A stretch of 64,000 bases of DNA, from positions 744,747 through 808,746 of the forward strand of contig NZ_HG322951.1 in the NCBI RefSeq assembly GCF_000455325.1, written 5' to 3'. Numbering within the stretch: the stretch's first letter is position 1; each line of letters begins with the position of its first letter. Made by a program: the position numbers and the translations under genes. Source of the DNA: Mycolicibacterium septicum DSM 44393. GTDB lineage: Bacteria > Actinomycetota > Actinomycetes > Mycobacteriales > Mycobacteriaceae. Below, one piece after another: positions 19,428 through 27,337 of this stretch. Under the pieces are notes generated by a model, which did not search any database, was not told the DNA's origin, and saw only the letters and a program-made list of their open reading frames with translations.

Positions 19428-20255
19428 TTACCGCAGCGGGCTGACCGTTGCGGTCAGGTGCGGGTAGCCCTTCGAGAGGTTCCGCAGGGTCAACTCCCAG
19501 CCGTCGGCGTCGCGCTCGACGTAGAGCCCGGCCTTGGCAGGCAGCACCACGGGCTTGGCGAACCGCACCGAGTACTTGACCGCATCGGGGAGCTGTCCCT
19601 CGATGTTCGCCAGCACCGCTGCCGCACTGAACATCCCGTGTGCGATGACGGTCGGGAAGCCGAACAGCTTGGCGGCGATCGCGTTGGTGTGGATCGGGTT
19701 GTGGTCCCCGCCGATCGACGCGTAGTTCCGGATCTGGCCCGCGGTGATGTTCAGAACCGCGTTGGGCGGCGGCAGCTTCGGCTGCTTCTGCGGTTCCGGC
19801 TTGGGCTCACCGGACAGGCTGGTCCGCTGCTGGTGCAGGAACGTCGTCACCTGGTGCCAGGCGGTGTCGTTGCCGACCTTGAGTTCGGTGACGATGTCGA
19901 CCAGCAGGCCCTTGCGGTGTTCACGCAGGTTCTCCGCATGCACGGCCGCGCTGACGGCGTCGGTCACCTTGATCGGCTTGTACTGGGTGATGTGGTTTTC
20001 GATGTGCACCGAACCCATTGCGGCGAACGGGAAATCGAATCCGGTGACCAGTGACATCACCGTCGGGAAGGTCAGCGCGAACGGGTAGGTCAGCGGCAGG
20101 GTGTCGCTGAACCGCAGCCCGGTCACCTGCGCATAGGCGGCAACGTTGGCCGGGTCGATGGGCAGGTTGTCGACCGTGACGGTGCGGGCCGGCAGGGTCT
20201 CGTCGCGCGGGATGAACGGCAGGGCGCCGACGACGGCGCGCAGCATGTTGTTCAC
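19428..20255 (-). CDS. htdX: MaoC-like (R)-3-hydroxyacyl dehydratase HtdX
   Basis: 275 residues, close to Rv0241c. Double hot-dog architecture: the N-terminal half lacks the motif, and the C-terminal half has the hydratase-2 signature YASIGGDHNPIHTNAIAAKLFGFPTVIAHGMF near 180-215 with catalytic Asp and His. It catalyses hydration/dehydration of acyl-thioester intermediates in fatty acid metabolism. GTG 20255 starts three bases after the fabG4 stop, so the two form an operon. The pairing of a dehydratase with a 3-oxoacyl reductase suggests successive steps in acyl-chain elongation or modification. Confidence 0.92.
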   Translation of the reverse strand: MNNMLRAVVGALPFIPRDETLPARTVTVDNLPIDPANVAAYAQVTGLRFSDTLPLTYPFALTFPTVMSLVTGFDFPFAAMGSVHIENHITQYKPIKVTDAVSAAVHAENLREHRKGLLVDIVTELKVGNDTAWHQVTTFLHQQRTSLSGEPKPEPQKQPKLPPPNAVLNITAGQIRNYASIGGDHNPIHTNAIAAKLFGFPTVIAHGMFSAAAVLANIEGQLPDAVKYSVRFAKPVVLPAKAGLYVERDADGWELTLRNLSKGYPHLTATVSPLR

Positions 20256-20258
20256 CGG

Positions 20259-21611
20259 TCACGCCCCCAACATGGCCTGGCCGCAGACGCGGATGGTGTT
20301 GCCGGTGACCGCATTCGACGCGGGGCTCGCGAAGTAGGCGATCAGTTCGGCCACATCCACCGGCTTCCCGCCCTGGAACAGCGAGTTCAGCCGGCGGCCG
20401 ACCTCACGGGTGGCCAGCGGGATGGCGTCGGTCATCTTGGTCTCGATGAAGCCGGGGGCCACGGCGTTGATCGTGATGCCCTTCTCGCCCAGCACCGGTG
20501 CCAGCGCATCGGTCAGCCCGATCATGCCGGCCTTGGTGGCGGCGTAGTTGGTCTGCCCGCGGTTACCGGCGATGCCCGCCATCGAGGACAACCCGATCAC
20601 CCGGCCGCCCTCGCCGAGCGTGCCGCTGGCAACCAGGCCCTCGGTGAGTCGCTGCGGGGCAAGAAGATTCACCGCGATCACGGAATCCCAGCGGCTCTCG
20701 TCCATGTTGGCGAGCAGCTTGTCGCGGGTGATGCCGGCGTTGTTGACCAGCACGTCGACCTTGCCGCCGTGCTGTGCGGTGACGTGGGCGATTATGGCGT
20801 CGACTGCATCTTCTGAGGTGACGTCCAGCGTCAGCGCGCTGCCGCCGACCTTCTCGGCGACCTTGCCCAGATCTTCAGCGGCCTGGGGTACGTCCACCGC
20901 GACCACGGTGGCGCCGTCCCGCGCGAACACCTCGGCGATGGTTGCACCGATGCCGCGGGCCGCACCCGTCACCACGGCGACCTTGCCGGCCAGCGGCTTG
21001 TCCCAATCGGCCGGCGGGGTCGAGTCGGCGGCGCCCACGCGGTACACCTGTCCGTCGACGTAGGCCGACTTGGCGGAGAGGATGAAGCGCAGGGTGGACT
21101 CCAGGCCGGTGACGGCGGGCTTGGCGTCGGCGGCCAGGTACACCAGCGACGCCGTGGCGCCGCGCTGCAGTTCCTTGCCCAGTGAGCGGGTGAAGCCCTC
21201 GAGGGCGCGCTGCGCGATCTGGGCGTTGACACTGCCGGCCTGATCCGGGGTGGTGCCGATGACGACCACGCGGGCGCACGACGCGAGGTTGCGCAGCACC
21301 GGGGTGAAGAACTGGTAGAGCTCCTTGAGGCCGGCGGCGTCGGCGATGCCGGTGGCGTCGAGCACCACGCCGCCGAACGAATCGGCCCAGCGGCCGCCGA
21401 TGTTGTTGGACACCACGTCGTAGTCACCGGCCAGCGCTGCGCGCAGGGGCTCCACGACGCGGCCCTCACCGCCGATCAGCAGAGAGCCGGCCAGCGGCGG
21501 CTGTCCGGGGCGATAGCGGCGCAACGTTTCGGGCTGCGGCACGCCCAGCTGCTTGGCCAGGAACGATCCCGGCCCGGAGTTGACCACTTGGGAGAACAGG
21601 TCGGAAGCCAC
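20259..21611 (-). CDS. fabG4: 3-oxoacyl-[acyl]-reductase FabG4 (high-molecular-weight FabG)
   Basis: 450 residues, twice the length of ordinary FabG and matching Rv0242c. The N-terminal ~200 residues are a degenerate Rossmann domain. The C-terminal domain is a complete SDR with TGAARGIG near 213, NNAGITRD, the [21 protein letters not shown] segment with Ser, Tyr and Lys, and a C-terminal [20 protein letters not shown]. It reduces 3-oxoacyl-CoA/ACP using a nicotinamide cofactor. GTG 21611 has an AAAGGCAGC Shine-Dalgarno. It diverges from fadA2 and shares the operator at 21656-21671. Confidence 0.93.
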   Translation of the reverse strand: MASDLFSQVVNSGPGSFLAKQLGVPQPETLRRYRPGQPPLAGSLLIGGEGRVVEPLRAALAGDYDVVSNNIGGRWADSFGGVVLDATGIADAAGLKELYQFFTPVLRNLASCARVVVIGTTPDQAGSVNAQIAQRALEGFTRSLGKELQRGATASLVYLAADAKPAVTGLESTLRFILSAKSAYVDGQVYRVGAADSTPPADWDKPLAGKVAVVTGAARGIGATIAEVFARDGATVVAVDVPQAAEDLGKVAEKVGGSALTLDVTSEDAVDAIIAHVTAQHGGKVDVLVNNAGITRDKLLANMDESRWDSVIAVNLLAPQRLTEGLVASGTLGEGGRVIGLSSMAGIAGNRGQTNYAATKAGMIGLTDALAPVLGEKGITINAVAPGFIETKMTDAIPLATREVGRRLNSLFQGGKPVDVAELIAYFASPASNAVTGNTIRVCGQAMLGA

Positions 21612-21655
21612 TTCAGCTGCCTTTCGCTTCGCAGTACTGCGTTGTCCACACCGAA

Positions 21656-21671
21656 CTTACTCCAGAGTAAG
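21656..21671. promoter_or_regulatory. Palindromic operator between fabG4 and fadA2
   Basis: Inverted repeat cttactc-ca-gagtaag, 45 bp upstream of the fabG4 start and 50 bp upstream of the fadA2 start. Its core TTACTCCAGAGTAA matches TTACCCACCAGTAA upstream of fadE5 at 10 of 14 positions (TTACYCnnnAGTAA), at nearly the same distance from the start codon. This looks like a binding site for a TetR-type repressor shared by these fatty acid genes. A -10-like TAATAT lies just downstream on the fadA2 side. Confidence 0.65.
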
Positions 21672-21720
21672 AACAGTGGGTAATATGGCCCCGGACAACC
21701 CGACAGTGGAGGGCAAACAG

Positions 21721-23022
21721 ATGGCCAACAACACGACCCGGCGACGCGTTGCCGTTTTGGGTGGCAACAGGATTCCGTTCGCGCGGTCCGACGGCGCCTA
21801 TGCCAACGCCTCCAACCAGGACATGTTCACCGCCGCTCTGGACGGACTGATCGAGCGTTTCGATCTGGCCGGTGAGCAGCTCGGTGCGGTGATCGGCGGC
21901 GCGGTGCTCAAGCACAGCCGCGACTTCAATCTGATGCGCGAATGCGTGCTGGGCAGCTCGTTGTCGCCGTACACCCCGGCCTTCGACCTTCAGCAGGCCT
22001 GCGGCACCGGCCTGCAGTCCGCGATCGTCGCTGCCAACGCCATTGCGCTGGGACAATACGAATCCGCGGCCACCGGTGGTGTGGACACGGCATCGGACGC
22101 CCCGATCGCGTTCGGCAACGACCTGCGGCAGGTCCTGCTGGGCCTGCGCCGGGCGAAGTCCAACCTGGACCGGCTCAAGCTGGTCGGCAAGCTGCCGGCC
22201 GCCCTGGGCGTGGAGATCCCGGTCAACAGCGAGCCGCGCACCGGGATGTCGATGGGCGAGCACGCCGCGGTGACCGCCAAGAAGATGGGCATCAAGCGCG
22301 TCGACCAGGACGAACTGGCCGCCGCCAGCCACCGCAACATGGCCGCCGCCTACGACCGGGGCTTCTTCGACGACCTGGTAACCCCGTTCCTCGGGCTGTA
22401 CCGGGACAACAATCTGCGGGCTGATTCGTCGGTGGAGAAGCTGGCCAAGCTCAAGCCGGTGTTCGGCGTCAAGGCCGGTGACGCGACCATGACCGCGGGC
22501 AACTCGACCCCGCTAACCGACGGCGCCTCGGTGGCGTTGTTGTCGAGTGAGGACTGGGCCCAGGCGCATGGACACGAACCGTTGGCCTACTTCGTCGACG
22601 GCGAAACCGCGGCGGTGGATTACGTCAACGGGCCCGACGGCCTGCTGATGGCGCCGACGTATGCGGTGCCCCGGCTGCTCGCCCGCAACGGGCTGACCCT
22701 GCAGGACTTCGATTTCTACGAGATCCACGAGGCGTTCGCCTCGGTGGTGCTGGCCACGCTGGCGGCCTGGGATTCCGACGAGTACTGCAAGGAGCGCCTC
22801 GGCCTGGACAAGGCGCTGGGCAGCATCGACCGCACCAAGCTCAACGTCAACGGTTCCTCGCTGGCCGCGGGTCATCCGTTCGCGGCCACCGGCGGCCGGA
22901 TCGTCGCGCAGCTGGCCAAGCAGCTGGCCGAGAAGAAGAAGGAAACAGGCAAGCCGGTGCGCGGCCTGATCTCCGTCTGCGCGGCGGGTGGGCAGGGCGT
23001 CACAGCGATTTTGGAGGCGTGA
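21721..23022 (+). CDS. fadA2: Acetyl-CoA acetyltransferase / thiolase FadA2
   Basis: 433 residues, Rv0243-like. Thiolase motifs: acylation Cys94 in LQQACGTGLQSA, NSTPLTDGA, NVNGSSLAAGHPFAATGGR with the catalytic His, and SVCAAGGQGVTAI with the second Cys near the C-terminus. It cleaves or forms 3-oxoacyl-CoA. ATG 21721 has GGAGGG seven bases upstream; an in-frame ATG at 21685 is less well placed. It diverges from fabG4-htdX and is followed by two hairpins and the F6-like RNA. Confidence 0.93.
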   Translation: MANNTTRRRVAVLGGNRIPFARSDGAYANASNQDMFTAALDGLIERFDLAGEQLGAVIGGAVLKHSRDFNLMRECVLGSSLSPYTPAFDLQQACGTGLQSAIVAANAIALGQYESAATGGVDTASDAPIAFGNDLRQVLLGLRRAKSNLDRLKLVGKLPAALGVEIPVNSEPRTGMSMGEHAAVTAKKMGIKRVDQDELAAASHRNMAAAYDRGFFDDLVTPFLGLYRDNNLRADSSVEKLAKLKPVFGVKAGDATMTAGNSTPLTDGASVALLSSEDWAQAHGHEPLAYFVDGETAAVDYVNGPDGLLMAPTYAVPRLLARNGLTLQDFDFYEIHEAFASVVLATLAAWDSDEYCKERLGLDKALGSIDRTKLNVNGSSLAAGHPFAATGGRIVAQLAKQLAEKKKETGKPVRGLISVCAAGGQGVTAILEA

Positions 23023-23046
23023 CCTCCAGAAACCGCAGGCCGAAAA

Positions 23047-23074
23047 ACATCCGAAAAGTTTCTTTCGGGGATGT
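23047..23074. terminator. Hairpin after fadA2
   Basis: Arms acatcc-gaaa and tttc-ggatgt pair with a two-base bulge, 25 bp after the fadA2 stop. There is no run of T after it, so termination would be weak or factor-assisted. Confidence 0.4.
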
Positions 23075-23112
23075 GTAACGGCTGCGGCATAGAGGTCGAT
23101 ACATGGGTAGCT

Positions 23113-23152
23113 CCGTGTTGCCGTCTGACCCCCCGACCCGACGGCAACACGG
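23113..23152. terminator. 13-bp perfect hairpin upstream of the F6-like RNA
   Basis: Arms ccgtgttgccgtc (23113-23125) and gacggcaacacgg (23140-23152) around a C-rich 14-base loop. It lies in the 381-bp gap between fadA2 and the oxidoreductase. It may end fadA2 transcription before the sRNA promoter, or belong to a longer structured RNA. Confidence 0.5.
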
Positions 23153-23200
23153 GGCGACCTAGCTTCGAATTCTCGGCAAAATTCGGCCGTACTTTTCTCT

Positions 23201-23225
23201 GGTTTGAGGGGTACCCGAGGCGTAC
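23201..23225 (+). promoter_or_regulatory. Candidate SigF-type promoter of the F6-like RNA
   Basis: GGTTT at 23201-23205 and GCGTAC at 23220-23225 resemble the SigF consensus GGTTT-N15/17-GGGTAY but with a 14-base spacer. GGGTAC at 23209-23214 is a second possible -10 with a poorer -35. F6 is SigF-dependent in M. tuberculosis, which makes a SigF promoter expected here. Confidence 0.45.
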
Positions 23226-23237
23226 GATCGAGCCTAC

Positions 23238-23346
23238 GACGGGTTCGGGAGTGACTGATCCAAAGAGTCGGTACAGGGGTGAAAGACCGGCTGCGTGAGA
23301 CGAATTGAAACGCCCCCAAGTGTCCTCCCGAACCCGCCCTTTTTTG
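23238..23346 (+). ncRNA. F6-like (Mcr14) small regulatory RNA
   Basis: About 105-nt structured element with no plausible coding frame. The 5' segment cgggttcgggag (23240-23251) is exactly complementary to the 3' segment ctcccgaacccg (23325-23336), closing the whole RNA, and the latter is followed by CCC and six T, an intrinsic terminator. Internal pairing is also possible (gact/agtc near 23252-23268; ggggtg with cgcccc). In M. tuberculosis the SigF-dependent stress sRNA F6, about 100 nt, lies directly downstream of fadA2 on the same strand; size, position and terminator all agree. Assignment is by position and structure, not alignment. Confidence 0.78.
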
Positions 23347-23403
23347 TCTGAAGGACCGCCTCTTCTGGCCCCATCCGGCCCGCCCTCCGCATAGCGTGGT
23401 GCC

Positions 23404-24315
23404 ATGCAGATCAGCCTCATCGCCTCGCTCAGTGACACCGGCGGCCGCTCCCCGGTCGACGCCACCGTAGAGAATCTCGCGCAACTGCACGAAGAGGGAT
23501 TCCGGCGGGTCTGGATGACACAGATGCCCTATGAACCGGACCTGCTGACCGTTCTCGCGGTCGCGTTCCGCGAAGTCCCCGGGATCGAGGTGGGCACCGG
23601 TGTCATCCCCATCCAGAATCAACACCCGATGCTGCTGGCCCAACGTGCGCTCACGCTCAGCCTGATCAGCGGGGGCCGCTTCCTGCTCGGCCTCGGCATG
23701 ACGCACGCGGCGGTGACCGAGGGCATGTGGGGCATTCCGTGGGACAAGCCGGTCCGTCGGCTCCGCGAGTATCTCGACGGGTTGCAGCCCCTGCTCGACG
23801 GCGAGCCCGCTGACGCGCCGGGCGAGACGGTGACCACTCGGGGCGCACTGCAGATCCCGGGGGCGTCGGCACCCGAGGTGTACATCGCCGCACTGGGGCC
23901 GCAACTGCTCAAACTGGCGGGACGTCGCACCGCGGGCACCGTCACCTGGATGACGGGTCCGACCACGCTGGCCGATCATGTTGTCCCGACGCTGCGCGAC
24001 GCGGCCGGGGACCGTCCGGTCCGGGTGGTGGCGGCACTTCCGGTCAGCGTCACCGATGACGTCGACGGGGCCCGGGCCCAGGCCGCCAAACAGTTCGCGA
24101 TGTACGGGCATCTGCCGTCCTACCGGGCCATGCTCGACCGGGAGGGCTACGCCGGTCCCGAGGACGCCGCGATCATCGGCGACGAAAGCACCGTGGCTGA
24201 ACGTATTCGGGCGCTCGGCGGGGTGGGCGTGGACGAATACGTCGGGGTGGTGTTCGACGCATCGCCCGAAACCAGGGCCCGCACGCGGGCGCTGCTGCGT
24301 TCACTCGACAGCTGA
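23404..24315 (+). CDS. LLM-class F420-dependent oxidoreductase
   Basis: 303 residues with the luciferase-like TIM-barrel pattern (EEGFRRVWMTQMPYEPDLLTVLAV, GTGVIPIQNQHPMLLAQRALTLSLISGGRFLLGLGMTH, VYIAALGPQLLKLAGRRTAGTVTWMTGP). Mycobacterial members use coenzyme F420 rather than FMN and act on diverse small substrates. ATG 23404 lacks a strong Shine-Dalgarno. It is the first gene after the F6-like RNA, where M. tuberculosis has fadE5, and marks the left border of the inserted block. Confidence 0.85.
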   Translation: MQISLIASLSDTGGRSPVDATVENLAQLHEEGFRRVWMTQMPYEPDLLTVLAVAFREVPGIEVGTGVIPIQNQHPMLLAQRALTLSLISGGRFLLGLGMTHAAVTEGMWGIPWDKPVRRLREYLDGLQPLLDGEPADAPGETVTTRGALQIPGASAPEVYIAALGPQLLKLAGRRTAGTVTWMTGPTTLADHVVPTLRDAAGDRPVRVVAALPVSVTDDVDGARAQAAKQFAMYGHLPSYRAMLDREGYAGPEDAAIIGDESTVAERIRALGGVGVDEYVGVVFDASPETRARTRALLRSLDS

Positions 24316-24384
24316 CGGTGTGGCCAGCCACACCCCGAATTGGCCGGACAGCACCATCGCCCGGTGCCAACGTATCCGGCAACG

Positions 24385-25680
24385 ATGATGACCGTGACCA
24401 CCACCGTAATCAGTTCAACCTCCGCACCCGAAGACCGGCGCCGAACACTGAGAACGCCGTTCACCGCGGCAGCGAGCCGTGGCTATCTCTATTTCCTGCT
24501 GGTGAGCGTCCTGGCTCTCGTCGGCGTGGTCTACCTGTTCGTGACCGGCCTGACTTCCGGGTTGTTGCTCATCACCCTGGTCGGCATACCCCTGCTGGCG
24601 CTCGTCGTGCTGTCCGGGCGACGGTGGAATGCGCTGTACCGGTCGTTGGCCCGGCTGGTCGGCGTCACCATCGACCCGCCTGCGCCGTTCGCCCGGCTGT
24701 CCAGTTGGCCACAGACCGCGGCCGCTGCGCTGACCGACGGTGTCGGCTGGCGCAGTCTGGGTTTCCTTCTGCTGCAGAGCATCGTGATGACACCTCTCGG
24801 ATACGGGGTCGTGCTGGGAGTCGTGATATCGGCGGTCCTCGTCGTCTCTCCGGTGATCTGGGCGATCACCGGAGAATCGATCGTCAGCTTCGGCGAACCC
24901 GTGGACTCCCTCGGTATCTACCTACTGCTGTCCGCGGGTGGACTGCTCGCGCTGTATCTGTTGGCGTGGGTCATGATCGGTATCGGACGTGCCCATGTCT
25001 GGCTGGCCGAAGCGCTGCTCGCCCCGAACGACCGCGAACGCCGGGTCGGCGAACTGGAGCGGGCCCGTGCCGATGTCGTCGACGATTCGGCGGCGACGCT
25101 GCGCCGCGTCGAGCGTGATCTGCACGACGGGACCCAGGCCAGGCTGATCGCGGTGGCGATGACGCTGGCGCGCGCCGAGGAACAGTTGGCCGACCCCGAC
25201 AAGGCCGACCGGGTCCGGCGACTGGTCTCCGATGCGCTGGCGAACACCAAGGACACGCTGACCGAACTACGTGACCTCGTCCGCGGAATCCGGCCGCCCG
25301 CATTGGATCTCGGCCTGGTGCCGGCAGTGCAGACGCTGGTGGCGCGCAACCCGATCCCCGTCGAGCTGGTCGACGATCTCGCCGTACGGCCGTCGTTGGG
25401 TGTGGAGACGCTGGCCTACTTCTGTGTGGCCGAGTTGCTCGCCAACGTATCGAAGCATTCCGGTGCCACCCAGGCCACAGTGCGGCTGCACAGCGATGCC
25501 GACGAACTGCGGATCACCGTGGCGGACAACGGGTCAGGTGGGGTGGAGCCTGCCAACGGCTCCGGGTTGACCGGACTGGCCGATCGGCTGCGGATGGTTG
25601 ACGGCCGGCTGGACATCGATGGCCCCGCCGGCGGGCCCACCACGGTGACTGCCGTCGTACCGTCGGGAACGCAGCGGTGA
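24385..25680 (+). CDS. Sensor histidine kinase (NarL/LiaS-type, HisKA_3)
   Basis: 431 residues. The N-terminal ~210 residues hold about four membrane spans in the sensor-domain arrangement found in actinobacterial NarL-type kinases (YLYFLLVSVLALVGVVYLFVTG... LIALV). The dimerisation box ERDLHDGTQARL carries the phospho-acceptor His, about residue 247. The HATPase N-box is VAELLANVSKHSGATQ, followed by VADNGSGGV and GSGLTGLADRL. ATG 24385 (or 24388) is preferred over an upstream frame. The stop overlaps the response regulator start (GTGA), so they are a cognate pair. The short extracytoplasmic loops suggest membrane or envelope stress sensing. Confidence 0.88.
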   Translation: MMTVTTTVISSTSAPEDRRRTLRTPFTAAASRGYLYFLLVSVLALVGVVYLFVTGLTSGLLLITLVGIPLLALVVLSGRRWNALYRSLARLVGVTIDPPAPFARLSSWPQTAAAALTDGVGWRSLGFLLLQSIVMTPLGYGVVLGVVISAVLVVSPVIWAITGESIVSFGEPVDSLGIYLLLSAGGLLALYLLAWVMIGIGRAHVWLAEALLAPNDRERRVGELERARADVVDDSAATLRRVERDLHDGTQARLIAVAMTLARAEEQLADPDKADRVRRLVSDALANTKDTLTELRDLVRGIRPPALDLGLVPAVQTLVARNPIPVELVDDLAVRPSLGVETLAYFCVAELLANVSKHSGATQATVRLHSDADELRITVADNGSGGVEPANGSGLTGLADRLRMVDGRLDIDGPAGGPTTVTAVVPSGTQR

Positions 25681-26324
25681 CCCGGTTGGCGATCGCCGAG
25701 GACAATGCCATCCTGCGTGACGGCCTGACCCAGTTGCTCGTCGAACGCGGGCACGAGGTTGTGGCCAAGGTGGGCACGGCCGAGGGGATCCGGGAGATCG
25801 CCGAGACGCTGCGGCCGGAAGTGTTCGTCATCGACATCCGCATGCCGCCGACGTTCACCGACGAGGGGCTGATCGCGGCGGTCTCGTTGCGGCGCTCGCA
25901 TCCGGATGTCGGTGTCCTGGTGTTCTCGCAGTGGGTCGAGACCCGTTATGCCGCTGAGTTGTTGGCCGGGAACCCAGAAGGGGTGGGCTATCTGCTCAAG
26001 GACCGGGTGGCCGACATCGCCGAGTTCGACGCCGCGGTGCGGCGTGTCGCCACCGGGGGTACCGCGCTGGATCCGGAAGTGGTGCGCCAGCTGATGGGAA
26101 CCCGGCGCAGCGGTGATGCGCTGGCCCGGTTGACTCCCCGCGAACGCGAGGTTCTCGCCCTGATGGCCGAGGGGCACTCGAACAGTGCCCTGGCCGAACA
26201 TCTTTCGATCTCCGAGCGTGCCGTGGAGAAGCACATCGGCAGTATCTTCACCAAGCTCGACCTGCCGCCGTCGACCGCGCATCACCGCCGCGTGCTGGCG
26301 GTCGTCACCTACCTGAACTCCTGA
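25677..26324 (+). CDS. NarL/LuxR-family response regulator
   Basis: 215 residues. The receiver domain has the acidic pair near EDN (8-10), phospho-acceptor Asp53 in VFVIDIRMP, and a conserved Lys in GYLLKDRV. The C-terminal LuxR HTH is at about 148-210 (LTPREREVLALMAEGHSNSALAEHLSISERAVEKHIGSIFTKL). It is co-translated with the kinase through a GTGA overlap. Targets are unknown; the neighbouring NmrA-like and mmpL genes are possibilities only. Confidence 0.92.
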   Translation: MTRLAIAEDNAILRDGLTQLLVERGHEVVAKVGTAEGIREIAETLRPEVFVIDIRMPPTFTDEGLIAAVSLRRSHPDVGVLVFSQWVETRYAAELLAGNPEGVGYLLKDRVADIAEFDAAVRRVATGGTALDPEVVRQLMGTRRSGDALARLTPREREVLALMAEGHSNSALAEHLSISERAVEKHIGSIFTKLDLPPSTAHHRRVLAVVTYLNS

Positions 26325-26391
26325 GCGCCGGGATGATTGTCGCCGATCTGTCGGTTGCAACCCATGCATCACCGCAGAAACGGAGGCCACA

Positions 26392-27330
26392 GTGCCCGCA
26401 ACGCCACCAACGGCGGACAGTCTGAGCATTCTCGTCATCGGGACGGGTGAACTCGGTGCCAGTGTGTTGTCCGCACTCACCCGCCACCTCGCAATCCATC
26501 CCGGCGCCGCAAGCATCGCGGTGCTGCTGCGGCCATCGGGAGCAGGTACCGATGGGGAACACGACGCGCGCAGCGAGGAACTAGCCAAGGCGGGTATCGC
26601 CATCGAGCAGGCCGACGTCGCGACGGCGTCGGTGGCCGAGCTCGCGGCCGTGATGGGCCGCTACCACACCGTCATCAGCTGCGTCGGTTTCGCGGCCGGG
26701 CCCGGCACGCAGCGCAAACTCGCTCAAGCCGCCCTCACCGCCGGGGTATCGCGGTTCTTCCCGTGGCAGTTCGGCGTCGACTACGACGAGATAGGGCGCG
26801 GTAGCCCGCAGACGCTGTTCGACGAGCAGCTCGACGTGCGCGACCTGCTGCGGGGCCAGCACGCCACGGAGTGGGTGATCATCTCCACCGGCATGTTCAC
26901 CAGTTTCCTGTTCGAACCCGAGTTCGCTGTCGTGGATCTGGCTGCCGAGACCGTGCATGCGCTGGGAAGCTGGGACAACCGAGTCACCCTCACCACCCCA
27001 GAAGATATCGGCGTGCTCACCGCCGACATCGTCTTCGCCGAACCGCGTATTCGCGACACCGTCGTCTATCTCGCGGGGGACACCGTCAGCTACCGCGAAC
27101 TCGCCGATATCGTCGATCGCGTCCGTGCGACATCGGTAACCCGCACCCTCTGGAGCACCGACTTCCTGATCGACCGGCTACGGCAGGATCCCGAGGACAC
27201 GATGAGCAAATACCGGGCGGTGTTCGCCCGCACCAATGGTGTTGCCTGGCCGAAGGATCAGTCGTACAACGCCGTTCGCGGTATCAGGACCACGACCGCC
27301 GAGGAATGGGCCCGAGCGAACCTGGTGTGA
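26392..27330 (+). CDS. NmrA/isoflavone-reductase-like NAD(P)-binding protein
   Basis: 312 residues. An N-terminal Rossmann motif (ILVIGTGELGASVLSAL) and the atypical-SDR layout of the aromatic-alcohol-reductase/NmrA group (SCVGFAAGPGTQRKLAQAALTAGVSRFFPWQFGVDYDEI, conserved region around WVIISTGMFTSFLFEP). Family members reduce phenolic ethers or act as redox sensors; no function can be fixed. GTG 26392 has GGAGG upstream. It converges with mmpL, leaving seven bases between stops. Confidence 0.82.
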   Translation: MPATPPTADSLSILVIGTGELGASVLSALTRHLAIHPGAASIAVLLRPSGAGTDGEHDARSEELAKAGIAIEQADVATASVAELAAVMGRYHTVISCVGFAAGPGTQRKLAQAALTAGVSRFFPWQFGVDYDEIGRGSPQTLFDEQLDVRDLLRGQHATEWVIISTGMFTSFLFEPEFAVVDLAAETVHALGSWDNRVTLTTPEDIGVLTADIVFAEPRIRDTVVYLAGDTVSYRELADIVDRVRATSVTRTLWSTDFLIDRLRQDPEDTMSKYRAVFARTNGVAWPKDQSYNAVRGIRTTTAEEWARANLV

Positions 27331-27337
27331 CACCGGC

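Noticed and set aside
23071..23298. 75-codon open frame over the F6-like RNA
   Set aside because: It crosses two hairpins and ends inside the structured RNA; no Shine-Dalgarno and no conserved-looking sequence.
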